From Reticulitermes speratus (Eukaryota; Arthropoda; Insecta; Blattodea; Rhinotermitidae), in assembly GCA_021186555.1 (NCBI GenBank), contig JAJKFL010000005.1, forward strand, positions 53,176,135 through 53,240,134: a stretch of DNA of 64,000 nt. Direction: 5' to 3'. This document shows, piece by piece, positions 44,064-55,167 of the stretch. Below the pieces are notes generated by a model that did no database searches, had not been told where the DNA came from, and saw nothing but the letters and a program-made list of their open reading frames with translations. Position numbers and translations under genes: made by a program. How positions within the stretch are numbered: position 1 is the stretch's first letter; each line of letters begins with the position of its first letter.

Positions 44064-44453
44064 GAAATCTCAAACAATTGTCATATTTTCTTCTGACATT
44101 TTTTGATAACTTCATACATTCCACAACGTCAGTATGTAAGGAAAAAAGGGAAACATACAGCAAAACAATGTAGACTATCACTAAGATCTCGGGATTTGAA
44201 GTGTTAATACGAAATAAATCGCCTGTTCCCTGGACATATTGCCCTAGATGGTGAACTTACGATCTGCGTCGGCCTTTAACAGAGCTAAAAGTTTTCTTGG
44301 AGGTCCAGGTCGAAATACACAGATATGTTTCTTGGCATTTCTAACAACTTAATAATCAAGTCAGATATAAAACCACGCTGACACTCTCTGACTAGTCAAA
44401 AAAAAAAATTAAAACCTCTGTTTCTGTCTGTATTTTTTTTTTCCCCCGAAGTG
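44064..44453. other. Unassigned DNA
   Basis: Homopolymer runs (A9 near 44398, T10 then C5 at 44434-44447) just left of the LINE; nothing else recognised. Confidence 0.45.
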
Positions 44454-45857
44454 AATGTCAGAGTGAGCTTAATAAATTAATAAAGTATAGGAATATAGTA
44501 AATCATATTAAAGCACAAAGATTAGGGTGGTTTGGGCATTTGTACCGAATGGAAAATGACAGATTGGTTAAATGTCAGAGTGAGCTTAATAAATTAATAA
44601 AGTATAGGAATATAGTAAATCATATTAAAGCACAAAGATTAGGGTGGTTTGGGCATTTGTACCGAATGGAAAATGACAGATTGGTTAAATGTCAGAGTGA
44701 GCTTAATAAATTAATAAAGTATAGGAATATAGTAAATCATATTAAAGCACAAAGATTAGGGTGGTTTGGGCATTTGTACCGAATGGAAAATGACAGATTG
44801 GTTAAATGTCAGAGTGAGCTTAATAAATTAATAAAGTATAGGAATATAGTAAATCATATTAAAGCACAAAGATTAGGGTGGTTTGGGCATTTGTACCGAA
44901 TGGAAAATGACAGATTGGTTAAATGTCAGAGTGAGCTTAATAAATTAATAAAGTATAGGAATATAGTAAATCATATTAAAGCACAAAGATTAGGGTGGTT
45001 TGGGCATTTGTACCGAATGGAAAATGACAGATTGGTTAAATGTCAGAGTGAGCTTAATAAATTAATAAAGTATAGGAATATAGTAAATCATATTAAAGCA
45101 CAAAGATTAGGGTGGTTTGGGCATTTGTACCGAATGGAAAATGACAGATTGGTTAAATGTCAGAGTGAGCTTAATAAATTAATAAAGTATAGGAATATAG
45201 TAAATCATATTAAAGCACAAAGATTAGGGTGGTTTGGGCATTTGTACCGAATGGAAAATGACAGATTGGTTAAATGTCAGAGTGAGCTTAATAAATTAAT
45301 AAAGTATAGGAATATAGTAAATCATATTAAAGCACAAAGATTAGGGTGGTTTGGGCATTTGTACCGAATGGAAAATGACAGATTGGTTAAATGTCAGAGT
45401 GAGCTTAATAAATTAATAAAGTATAGGAATATAGTAAATCATATTAAAGCACAAAGATTAGGGTGGTTTGGGCATTTGTACCGAATGGAAAATGACAGAT
45501 TGGTTAAATGTCAGAGTGAGCTTAATAAATTAATAAAGTATAGGAATATAGTAAATCATATTAAAGCACAAAGATTAGGGTGGTTTGGGCATTTGTACCG
45601 AATGGAAAATGACAGATTGGTTAAATGTCAGAGTGAGCTTAATAAATTAATAAAGTATAGGAATATAGTAAATCATATTAAAGCACAAAGATTAGGGTGG
45701 TTTGGGCATTTGTACCGAATGGAAAATGACAGATTGGTTAAATGTCAGAGTGAGCTTAATAAATTAATAAAGTATAGGAATATAGTAAATCATATTAAAG
45801 CACAAAGATTAGGGTGGTTTGGGCATTTGTACCGAATGGAAAATGACAGATTGGTTA
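44454..45857 (+). repeat. 117-bp tandem array inside LINE-B ORF, 12 copies
   Basis: Each unit contains AATGTCAGAGTGAGCTTAAT and TGTACCGAATGGAAAATGAC. By eye the copies are identical, implying recent expansion or strong homogenisation. The unit is a multiple of three, so the LINE frame stays open through all copies. Confidence 0.97.
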
Positions 45858-46029
45858 AAATAATCTGTAACTGGAAGCCTATATCTATACGAATGCGTGG
45901 AAGACCGAAGAATAGATGGGAAGATAATGTTATGGCAGACTTGAGGATTCAAAATGTAAAAAACTGGAGAAACTGCATCCAGGATAGGAAGATATGGAAG
46001 GATATAGTTGAGAAGGCCAAAACCTATAA

Positions 46030-46645
46030 GGCCGCGTTCTCACGGGGCTTGAACCACGCGCGTGAATCACACTTTCGTGGGCCACTACCCGTGTGAACGC
46101 GGAGTCGTGGACCTTGCGTGTGACGTCAGCAGTCCACGATCCTGTCGTGGCAGGATCAAACCATGTTTGATTTTCAGTCGTGGTAGTAGCGTTCGTGATG
46201 TAAAAGATGTCCTAACGTGTGCCAAGACTCAGTGACAACGAAACGTTACGTTGGATTTATATCAAAATAAACCTGTTCTGTATAATGCCACTTTGGAGGA
46301 GTATTGGGATCGAGATTTAAGGGCGGCGGCAGCAAAACGAATATCAGCCGCTTTACACATATCTGGATTAGGACCTGCAGATATGTTAGTGAAGTTAAAC
46401 ACTTGAGAAGTTGATACTGTCAGCAAGCAGCAAGCCAGAGATCGGGATTTTTTGTGCTAAACTTACACAAAACACAGAGCACACTATGGCACAGCCCTCA
46501 GCAACTGTCCCGTCTATGGTCACGACTGTACTGAAACATTTTGTCCGTGTGAACAGCTCACGCTTTCCACCAAGCGTGGAGGCAACACGAGTGAGCACGC
46601 CAGTGTGATTCACGCGCGTAGTTCACGCCCCGTGAGAACCCGGCC
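46030..46645. mobile_element. Harbinger-type element with TAA TSD
   Basis: Ends GGCCGCGTTCTCACGGGGCT and, complemented, GGCCGGGTTCTCACGGGGCG, extended by CGCGCGTGAATCACAC in both (about 45 bp of inverted repeat). TAA is duplicated at 46027-46029 and 46646-46648. PIF/Harbinger elements make 3-bp TWA duplications and encode a MADF/SANT-type partner protein; a fragment of such a domain is inside. 616 bp, non-autonomous. Confidence 0.85.
46239..46406 (+). pseudogene. MADF-domain fragment of Harbinger element
   Basis: The frame reads LDLYQNKPVLYNATLEEYWD then RDLRAAAAKRISAALHI, ending at TGA 46404-46406. This fits the MADF pattern (hydrophobic helix, KPVLY, acidic Y-x-D, then A-A-x-x-x-I). About 55 codons remain; the upstream start and the second half of the domain are lost. 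In this superfamily the MADF/Myb-like protein helps the transposase bind DNA. The sequence likeness is from memory of the motif. Confidence 0.65.
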
Positions 46646-46675
46646 TAAAGGATGAGGTTGTCGCGCCTGTATAAG

Positions 46676-47049
46676 AAGAAGAAGAACAAGAATGTCAGAG
46701 TACACGAGACACAGTTCTATGCTGTATAAACACGATTCTCTTATGTTTTATTCCAACCTAAGTTTCTCCTTGGCCTGTTATCCCATTCGCCTACCTGCAA
46801 TTGTTTTCGTAGCCTGAGTAGTTCCATACCATGAACCTCAAAAACAGATATCGCTACTAGAAACTTACATCTATTTACACGGCGCTAGGGTCAAATGCGT
46901 GCCACGACCTCTCGTCTTCCACGTTTCTGAGTCTTACGTAAGGTCCTGACCCCGGTCTACTACATTTCCGCCCTACAGACATAAATGTTCTCAACCTCTG
47001 GGCCCGTAATTTGAGAATAGCTTGGCCTAACGAACCCTAAAGGGTAGGT
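46676..47049. other. Unassigned DNA
   Basis: Nothing recognised. Confidence 0.4.
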
Positions 47050-47228
47050 GAGATCTGCGAACTTCTGGGATATTACGCGGCGTCGTATGGTAATTTTTTA
47101 CCGACGTTTCGGCACAACGTATCGGTCCCATCTTTAAGGGTCAAGAAGTCTTGGACAATTACCACACGACGCCGGGTAATATCCCAGAAAACGCCGATCA
47201 TCAACATCTCTGTGGAGGTCTGATATAA
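47050..47228. mobile_element. Small fold-back, right hammerhead-like arm deleted
   Basis: The left arm GAGATCTGCGAACTTCTGGG to CCATCTTTAAGGGTCAAG is complete. The right half passes from CTTGGACAATTACC straight to ACACGACGCCGGGTAATATC, so the right GAAGATGG/GAAAC boxes are gone. Confidence 0.78.
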
Positions 47229-47584
47229 AGACCTAAAGGTAGGTTTCTACTAGATATTTAGACTGTGGACGGGCACCGGTTCTGTAACCGAAACGTCGTG
47301 TCTTTTTGACAAGCGGCAAGGGAGAAAATCCATGAAGTAAATTACTCCAAATTTGTGAATATTCTTTACTGATATTTTTAAAGTCCTTTCGTGAAGAATC
47401 TGTCCCTCGAAAGATCTCTAACTACACAAGAATGCACAAGCAGATAAAAAGTGCTTATAACGTACATCCATACAGGAAGATTTATTCGAAATAACGACAC
47501 CAGTGTCACACATTCTGAACTGCGCGGCCACCAGGGATTGCCGTAGGACAGTGACAACATAATGTAAATATTAATTGTAGACGC
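47229..47584. other. Unassigned DNA
   Basis: Contains GGTTCTGTAACCGAAACGTC at 47278-47297, reminiscent of a stem II and GAAA box, but no CTGANGA precedes it. Confidence 0.4.
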
Positions 47585-47885
47585 AGTTGTTTGAGACACT
47601 GCGCCACAAGCCGGAAGGTCGCGGTTCGATTCCCGATGGTGTAATTGGAATTTTTCATTGACATAATCCTTTCGGTCGCACTATGGCCCTGGAGTCGACT
47701 CAGCCTCTAACAGAAATGAGTACCAGAAATATTTCTTGGGTGGTAAAGGCGGCCGATGCATAGGGCTGACAACCTTACCACCTTCATGTACCGACTGTCT
47801 AAAAATCTGGGAGCCTCAACCTCCTGGAACCCTAAGGGCACCTCCAGGCCTGTAATGGGATTGCTGTACCTTTTTTTTTTTAAAT
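47585..47885 (+). mobile_element. SINE family C, full copy
   Basis: tRNA-like head CAGTTGTTTGAGACACTGCG with B box GGTTCGATTCCCG; body GGAATTTTTCATTGACATAA, GCCCTGGAGTCGACTCAGCC; tail CCTGTAATGGGATTGC then CTGTACC and poly-T. Plus-strand partner of the copy at 29762-30056. Confidence 0.87.
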
Positions 47886-48256
47886 TGTAAAATGTGAGCT
47901 TAGGCGACACTAAATGTTTTACAAGAAAAGTAAAATTACACGAGTTTTTAAGCTTTCGCAGTGTTTTTGAGACCTCAGTTCTCCTGGAATGTGGTGCCAC
48001 GTCGCTGAGCACCACTGAAGTCTCTCTATCAGTAAACAGATAGCAGCACTCTGCAATCTTTATCCTCTTTCAATGGTAACTCCTCAGACTCAGTGGTTTT
48101 TATCAGACACAGACACGAACTTGCCTTACCGACAAATAAGGCTTCACTGGCATTTGTTTTCAAGGGACTGAAAGTACAGGATAAATTTTAAACCAGAATG
48201 CGGGTAACGGAATTTGTTAAACAGATATGAGAAGTATGCATTTAACTGTTATTATT
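47886..48256. other. Unassigned DNA
   Basis: Nothing recognised. Confidence 0.4.
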
Positions 48257-48545
48257 GGCCGTGCCATGATTCAGGAAGTATGTCGCCGGACTCTCACCGC
48301 GGAGACCCGGGTTCGATCCAGGGTCAGTCCATGTGGGATTTGTGGTGGACAAAGTGGCACTGAGACAGGTTTTTCCCTGAGTACTTCGGTTTATCCTGTC
48401 AATTTCATTCCACCGGTGTTCCATTACTTGGAAAAATGAAAAAAAACTGATCATATTACTCTTCATCTTCATTACAGGATTGCACAATAAGCCTTAAGGC
48501 TGCGGTGCGTCCGTAGCTTCTGCTGCGGGGCCCTTCTCCACAAAA
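48257..48545 (+). mobile_element. SINE family E, copy 1
   Basis: Head GGCCGTGCCATGATTCAGGA, B box GGGTTCGATCC; body GTGGACAAAGTGGCACTGAG, CATTCCACCGGTGTTCCATT; tail GCACAATAAGCCTTAAGGCT and GTCCGTAGC. Its sister copy is at 50911-51198. Confidence 0.87.
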
Positions 48546-48654
48546 CAAAAAATTTCATTAGCCAAACACGTCTCAAAATCACATCTGGATTCTTTGTTGA
48601 ACAAATAAATCCATTCCTAATTAGGTTAATTAAGCTCCTGAGGCCGACGCAGTT

Positions 48655-48780
48655 TCCTATCCTAAGGTTAATCAGGGCAGTATCGCCGCGGGTAAAGCGG
48701 CCGGTACGTGAAGCTCACTACTCATATTGTGATGAGCTTAAGAATACGTGCATTTGTACCTCCACTCCTTGATGGTGTTA
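48655..48780 (+). mobile_element. SINE family B, 3' fragment
   Basis: GGTAAAGCGGCCGGTACGTG and GTACCTCCACTCC mark the family B tail; no head. Confidence 0.5.
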
Positions 48781-49230
48781 TCTTTAATTAGCCACAACTA
48801 ATTAGACAACCTTAGCCTCACAAAAATTAATCTAGGGCCGAAAGAAACCCCAGCATGCAGCACTGTGTGATGCAAATTGAATTCCAATTACTACGGCGGA
48901 ATTCCTCAGTCCCTCCAGCTAAAGGCGTCGAAAGTACTGCAACTGGATGACGGCCACTTCCTTCCCAACACTTCCCCAAGTTTCACTCACAGCCTTCTTA
49001 TCGACATCATGTAGTTCTGCTATATTGACAGCATCATAAAATACACCACAAAACGCTACACGGCGTCATATCCCGGAAGTCAGTAATTTCCTTGCAACTT
49101 TCCCAGTTTGACGTCCCATTCCTGTGGCCATAAGCTCAACCTTCATAGCATTCCCCATTAGCCTGTGCTTATATCTCGATGTAACGGCCCATTATATCGC
49201 ACTGTATCAGCATCTCTTCATATCCAACAG
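48781..49230. other. Unassigned DNA, fold-back arm fragment at 49058-49095
   Basis: ACACGGCGTCATATCCCGG with AGTCAGTAATTTCC matches one arm of the 2.9-kb small fold-back; its partner arm is missing. Confidence 0.4.
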
Positions 49231-49234
49231 GCTT

Positions 49235-50528
49235 CAGTAATTTGGTTCTATGGAAGATATTGCCTCACCGGTGACCCCAATTCACTAATTTGGTGCTATG
49301 GGAGATCTTGCCTCACCGGTGACCCCAATTCACTAATTTGGTGCTATGGGAGATCTTGTCTCACCGGTGACCCCAATTCAGTAATTTGGTGCTATGGGAG
49401 ATCTTGCCTCACCGGTGACCCCAATTCACTAATTTGGTGCTATGGGAGATCTTGCCTCACCGGTGACCCCAATTCAGTAATTTGGTGCTATGGGAGATCT
49501 TGCCTCACCGGTGACCCCAATTCAGTAATTTGGTGCTATGGGAGATCTTGCCTCACCGGTGACCCCAATTCAGTAATTTGGTGCTATGGCAGATCTTGTC
49601 TCACCGGTGACCCCAATTCAGTAATTTGGTGCTATGGCAGACGTTCCCTCACCGGTGACCCCAATTCAGTAATTTTGTGCTATGGCAGATCTTGTCTCAC
49701 CGGTGACCCCAATTCAGTAATTTGGTGCTATGGCAGATCTTGCCTCACCGGTGACCCCAATTCAGTAATTTGGTGCTATGGCAGACGTTCCCTCACCGGT
49801 GACCCCAATTCAGTAATTTTGTGCTATGGCAGATCTTGCCTCACCGGTGACCCCAATTCAGTAATTTGGTGCTATGGGAGATCTTGCCTCACCGGTGACC
49901 CCAATTCAGTAATTTGGTGCTATGGGAGATCTTGTCTCACCGGTGACCCCAATTCAGTAATTTGGTGCTATGGGAGATCTTGCCTCACCGGTGACCCCAA
50001 TTCACTAATTTGGTGCTATGGGAGATCTTGCCTCACCGGTGACCCCAATTCAGTAATTTGGTGCTATGGGAGATCTTGCCTCACCGGTGACCCCAATTCA
50101 GTAATTTGGTGCTATGGGAGATCTTGTCTCACCGGTGACCCCAATTCAGTAATTTGGTGCTATGGCAGATCTTGTCTCACCGGTGACCCCAATTCAGTAA
50201 TTTGGTGCTATGGCAGACGTTCCCTCACCGGTGACCCCAATTCAGTAATTTTGTGCTATGGCAGATCTTGTCTCACCGGTGACCCCAATTCAGTAATTTG
50301 GTGCTATGGCAGATCTTGCCTCACCGGTGACCCCAATTCAGTAATTTGGTGCTATGGCAGACGTTCCCTCACCGGTGACCCCAATTCAGTAATTTTGTGC
50401 TATGGCAGATCTTGCCTCACCGGTGACCCCAATTCAGTAATTTGGTGCTATGGGAGATCTTGCCTCACCGGTGACCCCAATTCAGTAATTTGGTGCTATG
50501 GCAGACGTTCCCTCACCGGTGACCCCAA
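49235..50528 (+). repeat. 48-bp tandem array, about 27 copies
   Basis: The unit contains AATTTGGTGCTATGGGAGAT and the palindrome TCACCGGTGA. Variants GGCAGACGTTCCC and AATTTTGTGC occur in fixed pairs, giving a three- to five-unit higher-order repeat. The 488-codon plus-strand frame (repeat IWCYGRSCLTGDPNSV) persists only because 48 is divisible by three. Confidence 0.96.
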
Positions 50529-50899
50529 AACCAGCAGAATTAAGTGGGCCACAGACACGATAACTAATGTGCAGATTGGAAAAACCAACAGGAAACGAAA
50601 AATGCTTCCCGTTCCAAAGGATAATTGGTAAATGCATAATAATAAATCACGGCAATCATCAATCTTGTATCCAGTACCCGTTGAGACAAACGATAATAAA
50701 ATGACACAAATATTTCAGCTTTCGCATACGATTTGTGGTAGGCACGAAACGTCCATAAATCAACTTTTGTTTTTGCGGGACGTGACAACTGACCAAAAAG
50801 AAAATCCACAAGTGAAATTACTTTTTTGTTATAGATTTTAGGTCGATTCGAAAAAACAAGCCTGCAAAATCACTTAAAAATTCACGCATGGTAAAGCAA
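50529..50899. other. Unassigned DNA
   Basis: Nothing recognised. Confidence 0.4.
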
Positions 50900-50910
50900 A
50901 GAGATTTAAG

Positions 50911-51198
50911 GCCGTGCCATGGCTAAGGCGGTTAGTCGCCGGCCTCTCACTGCGGAGGCCCGGGTTCGATCCCAGGTCACTCCAAGTGGGGTTTATGGTG
51001 GACAAAGTGGCACTGGGACAGGTTTTTCTCCGAGTTGTCGGTTTTCCCCTGTCAGTTTCATTCCACTGGTGCTCCATTACTTGTCAAACTTGGTAAAAAA
51101 AACTGCTCATCTTCATCACAGGGGTTGCACAATAAGCCTTAAGGCTGTGGTACGTCCGTAGCATCTGCGCGGGGTCCTTCACCATGTAAAAAAAAAAG
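50911..51198 (+). mobile_element. SINE family E, copy 2, with 11-bp TSD
   Basis: Head GGCCGTGCCATGGCTAAGGC, B box GGGTTCGATCCC; same body and tail as 48257-48545, ending in poly-A. AGAGATTTAAG is duplicated exactly at 50900-50910 and 51199-51209. Confidence 0.92.
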
Positions 51199-51209
51199 AG
51201 AGATTTAAG

Positions 51210-52245
51210 CGTTTTTAAATTATCAGTACGCAACACCTCTGTCAAAGATGATGAGTTTCCTGGGCACGCATTTTGCCTCAAACTATAGCTTTTCTACCCG
51301 TTGAAACATTCTTAACATCTACAATCTCCTCGTTCAGTAACACAGCCCATTTACCATACACTGAATTATGGTGTATATAGAGAACAATAACCTAAATGTT
51401 ATTTGCCACTTTCGCTTGTGTGTAGACCCTACATAACCACACACATGCATAGAATTCATGTAACACGCAATTTCATCTAAAACTTTCCCATCCTCTTAAA
51501 TTAAGCCATCGCATTGCTCTAAAACTCAGTAACTCCGCGTTTCAAACACGCCATTCAAAATATTCCGTGATTACTATAGAGCTAAGGGCTGAAATAAAGT
51601 AACGTGCATAGAATATTACTGAAGAGGATTAATATGGTCTATAAGCTATAGACACCTTCTTCTGTAATACGCGCTTATTCTATTTCGGAGTCCAGCACAA
51701 TAAATTCCTTGAGAACTTTCTTTTTTCACACTTGTATTAAACAATGATCCATATCTGGATCCATAATATGAAGAAACATGTTCCCTTTTGGACTTCTTTT
51801 TTCATAAAAGTGAAGGCAACACAATCGTTCGAAACGTCGACAATTATAACCACAACGACACAGATTAACATCCGATAAAATTTGAATCTCGCCAACAACC
51901 TGCGTGGGATATAAAGCTGTATAGTTTGGCAAAGAAGTACAAGCATTTCGTAGACAATTCCTGTCTCCATCGTCAGGGCGTAAGAATAAGCCAGGGTACC
52001 TGATATATCGAATACAGAGAACGGTGTCTAGGACGGGGGCTGTGAGTGTAATTGAGGGGACGACGTAACTGCGAGGTAACAGACGTAGAAACGGGACACG
52101 TGGAAAGAAAACGCAGAGGGAAGGAACGTGTATAAGACAGAATGAACAGGAATAGACAACAAAGTTTAAGAGAAGAACTCAAAGCATAGACTTTTAGTTC
52201 TATATATATATATATATATACATAAAAATTATATATATATATATC
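51210..52245. other. Unassigned DNA ending in (TA)n
   Basis: No element recognised; TA microsatellites at 52203-52220 and 52231-52243 immediately precede the LINE-A copy. Confidence 0.45.
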
Positions 52246-52597
52246 ACTATTAGGATGGAAAAGATCATTTGGGTCGATCGTATGAGAAATGAAGAAGCAC
52301 TAGACAGAGTCAAGGAGGAGAGGAATATCGTACATACAATAAAAAGAAGAAAGGCTAACTGGATTGGTCACATCTTGCGTAGAAACTGCCTTCTGAAACA
52401 CGTGATTGAAGGAAAGTTAGAAGGAAGGATAGAAATGACGGGAAGACGAGGGAGAAGACGTAAGCAGTTACTGGATGACCTTAAGGGAAAGAGAAGATAC
52501 TGGAAATTGAAAGAGGAAGCACTAGATCGCACCCTGTGGAGAACTCGCTTTGGAAGAGGCTACGGACCTGTCGTAAGACAGACTATAGAATGATGAC
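52246..52597 (+). mobile_element. LINE-A 3' end, longest intact frame
   Basis: Frame 52255-52593 (112 codons) gives the cleanest LINE-A C terminus: MRNEEALDRVKEERNIVHTI, ANWIGHILRRNCLLKHVIEG, MTGRRGRRRKQLLDDLKGKR, RTLWRTRFGRGYGPVVRQTI and stop. Only the region downstream of the reverse transcriptase catalytic core is present; the 5' truncation falls at a (TA)n tract. Clade not settled; the GAATG-type 3' repeats of sister copies favour an RTE-like element. Confidence 0.85.
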
Positions 52598-52637
52598 ATC
52601 ATTATAGCTATATTTTACTTCTGTGAACCTAATAACA

Positions 52638-52897
52638 GCCGATCCCAGTGGCCGTGCAGTCTAAGGCGTGGGTCTACGGCCGCTCGCTTACTAGGATCGT
52701 GGGTTCGAATCCCACCGGGGGCATGGATGTCTTTCTCTTGTGAGTGTTGTGTGTTGTCAGGTAGAGGTCTCTGCGACGAGCTGGTCCCTCGCCCAGAGGA
52801 GTCCTACCGACTGTGATGTGTCTCAAATGTGTGACCATGAAACCTCGACGAAACGAGGAGGCCCAGGCCCATATAAGGGTGTCGAGCCATAAAAAAA
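52638..52897 (+). mobile_element. SINE family A with imperfect TSD
   Basis: Head GATCCCAGTGGCCGTGCAGT, B box GGGTTCGAATCCC, 3' part CTCGACGAAACGAGG. GAACCTAATAA before and GAACCTATTAA after form an 11-bp duplication with one mismatch. Confidence 0.88.
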
Positions 52898-52904
52898 GAA
52901 CCTA

Positions 52905-54265
52905 TTAATTAAATAAGGGCCCCGTATACGTTAAACATGTCAGATGTACTTTCACACATCTGCATAATGTCAACATTTATAGCTGTATAATTACACACAA
53001 CGTTTCACACCCAGTGTGCAGGTGTGTTTGTGACACATCTCCTTACCAAACGTGACACTGCAAGTTCCAACAGCTTATTAGTTATGGCCATGAAACCGAA
53101 GGCTACACAACATTTTCATATATTCGGCATATTTTTCTTGTTCTACATAAAAAAATATATACATAAACAAAAAATCGGCAAAATTTTATTCCAACATCTA
53201 TTACACAAGTTATACTTTCAGACACCTGAAATAAATGGCGCTAAAATCGCTCCTATCTAAAGACGTCTGTGCTTCTGTCTTGTAGCCAATACTGACACCG
53301 TGACATCAGAATGTCACGGCGTGAAGGTCTCCTGGAATGGTACAATATGCACAGCAAGTTACGTGAAAGACTTCGCGCACGCACGCAAGGACACATATCA
53401 CACACACACACACACACAGACAATAGTGATTTTGCAAGCCAACGGTTTTCATATCAAGGAAGAAAGTAGGACAAAATAAATGAAAATGGATAGAAGTATA
53501 TATATATATAGATGAAATAAAATACAGTGTGTGAAATAATATTAACAAAACGAGTCTAAGAGTAAAGAAAGGAGTCACAGGGTTTGTGGGGGGGGGGGGT
53601 TTGGGGTGGTGCGTGAGGAGGAAAGATGTGGTGGCATAGAATTGAAGATTGGAACTCGGACAAGAGAACGGTGCGACATATATCGGTGGTGAAGTTGGTT
53701 CGAGTGGCAAAACACAGAAACATTGAACTGCTGCCAGAAATATGCAGCGATTTATACCTAACGATAATGCTGATATGCAAATCGGAAACTGGTAAATTAA
53801 TGGCCTGAAATCTGAAAATGAAAATCAAACCTGCCCGCTAACATGAAGGACATTTGATTGCCTGCAGACTGCCGCAGTTAGATTATCAGCTTTACAATTT
53901 ATCTACTTAACTTCTAACAAATTGAATTTAAAATTAAAACGTAAATGTGCGTAAAATATGCCGTGAGTAATGTTCAACCGGACCTTAATTAAGTACAACG
54001 CCGTGAAGATGTTTGGAGAAGTATAAAATCAGCTCCACATATTCTCTACCTCGGCCTTGGTTAAAAATCAGTGATAGATTCATGCAATGCCTACTTAACC
54101 TGTGGAAAAATCCTCCACTTTCCCTCACCTCTAAGGCAGGAAAATGGGCGAGTTCCGGAGACAATCTCGAAACTGAACATAAAAACAGAATATTCTGCAT
54201 CTGGTCTGAACATAAACCCGATTTTCTACAAGAAACATTTAACACCGTCGCCATGTTTTACTATA
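52905..54265. other. Unassigned DNA with short simple repeats
   Basis: A (CA)n run at 53399-53418, a TA run near 53499-53509 and a G run near 53589-53600. Short frames on both strands show no domains. Confidence 0.45.
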
Positions 54266-54533
54266 GGCAGCTCAGTCGGTACAGTGGCTAGGCTACGGGC
54301 AGGCCAACCAACGAATCGTGGTTCGATTCCCGCAGGCGGCTGGACACGTCTTTTACCCAAATCCTTTAGACGAACTCTGATGCGTCCAAGCCTAATATTT
54401 AAACGTTACAGGGGGTAAAGAAGTCGGGTCGTAAAGCTGAACACTGAGTCTATTACCAAGGTCAGGTAAGAGTGAGTAAAGCTATACCTGCGCAACCTCA
54501 TATGCCTTCGTGCGTATCGCTTTGTTTAAAAAA
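54266..54533 (+). mobile_element. SINE family B, full length
   Basis: Head GGCAGCTCAGTCGGTACAGT (A box GCTCAGTCGGTAC), B box GGTTCGATTCC; body GTTACAGGGGGTAAAGAAGT, GGTCAGGTAAGAGTGAGTAA, AGCTATACCTGCG. The 3' end is interrupted or followed directly by a SINE A copy. Confidence 0.87.
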
Positions 54534-54765
54534 GGCGCGACAGCCCCTAGTGGGCCAGGGCCTCCTCATTATCGAGGTTTCACGATCACACTCAGACACA
54601 CCACACTCGGTAGGACTCCTCTGGGCGAGTGATCAGTCCGACTCCGAGACCTCTACCTGACAACACACAACACTCACAACAGACAGACATCCATGCCTCC
54701 GGTGAGATTCGAACCCGTAATCCCAGCAAGTGAGCGGCCGCAGATCAACGCCTTAGACCACGTCT
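54534..54765 (-). mobile_element. SINE family A, head truncated
   Basis: Minus-strand copy from GGCGCGACAGCCCCTAG to CGCCTTAGACCACG; the last bases of the tRNA-like head are missing. It sits in the tail of the SINE B copy at 54266-54533. The flanks TCGCTTTGTTTAAAAA and TTGCTTTATAAAAATA are similar and may be a decayed TSD. Confidence 0.8.
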
Positions 54766-55167
54766 ATTCTTGCTTTATAAAAATATTACTTTAACAAAAC
54801 TGCACATACGCGCACTCTATAACTATACATCATTTCTATATGCCCTGTATGTAAGTGTCGCAGGTGTGGCTCCCGCATTACAAGGCCCGCCATGTTGCTA
54901 TTGCTCTTTATATGAAATTTCAAAGTACGATATTGTGGTGTCTTCCAGGTGCTCAAGGATCGCATCATGTTTATTAAAAATTGAACACAAAATTATAGAG
55001 ATGGAAGACACTTACAGAGACAACATGGTGACCTCTGTTCTTACGAAGAAGTAAAAAGTATTGTAATTTAGTTTACGGAAAGCAATAAATGCGAAAGGTA
55101 CACGATGGAGTTAAAGGAAAAATAAAACTGGAACACATACACACAAATAGCAAAGTAACATGCGTGT
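54766..55167. other. Unassigned DNA
   Basis: Nothing recognised; the 94-codon frame at 54770-55054 has no known domain. Confidence 0.4.

Larger units (their letters stand above)
44454..46675 (+). mobile_element. LINE-B 3' end with 117-bp in-frame array, split by Harbinger
   Basis: C-terminal end of a non-LTR retrotransposon ORF. The signature HIKAQRLGWFGHLYRMENDR is repeated 12 times (39 residues, 117 bp, essentially identical, 44454-45857). It is followed once by the unrepeated end RMRGRPKNRWEDNVMADL and IWKDIVEKAKTYK. The ORF is cut at its last codons by a Harbinger-type element (46030-46645); removing one TAA duplicate restores TYKG and a TGA stop. The tail is AAGAAGAAGAAGAAC. The N-terminal endonuclease and catalytic domains are absent. 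Confidence 0.88.

Noticed and set aside
47278-47300. GGTTCTGTAACCGAAACGTC resembling stem II plus GAAA
   Set aside because: No CTGANGA box precedes it, so it cannot form the hammerhead core.
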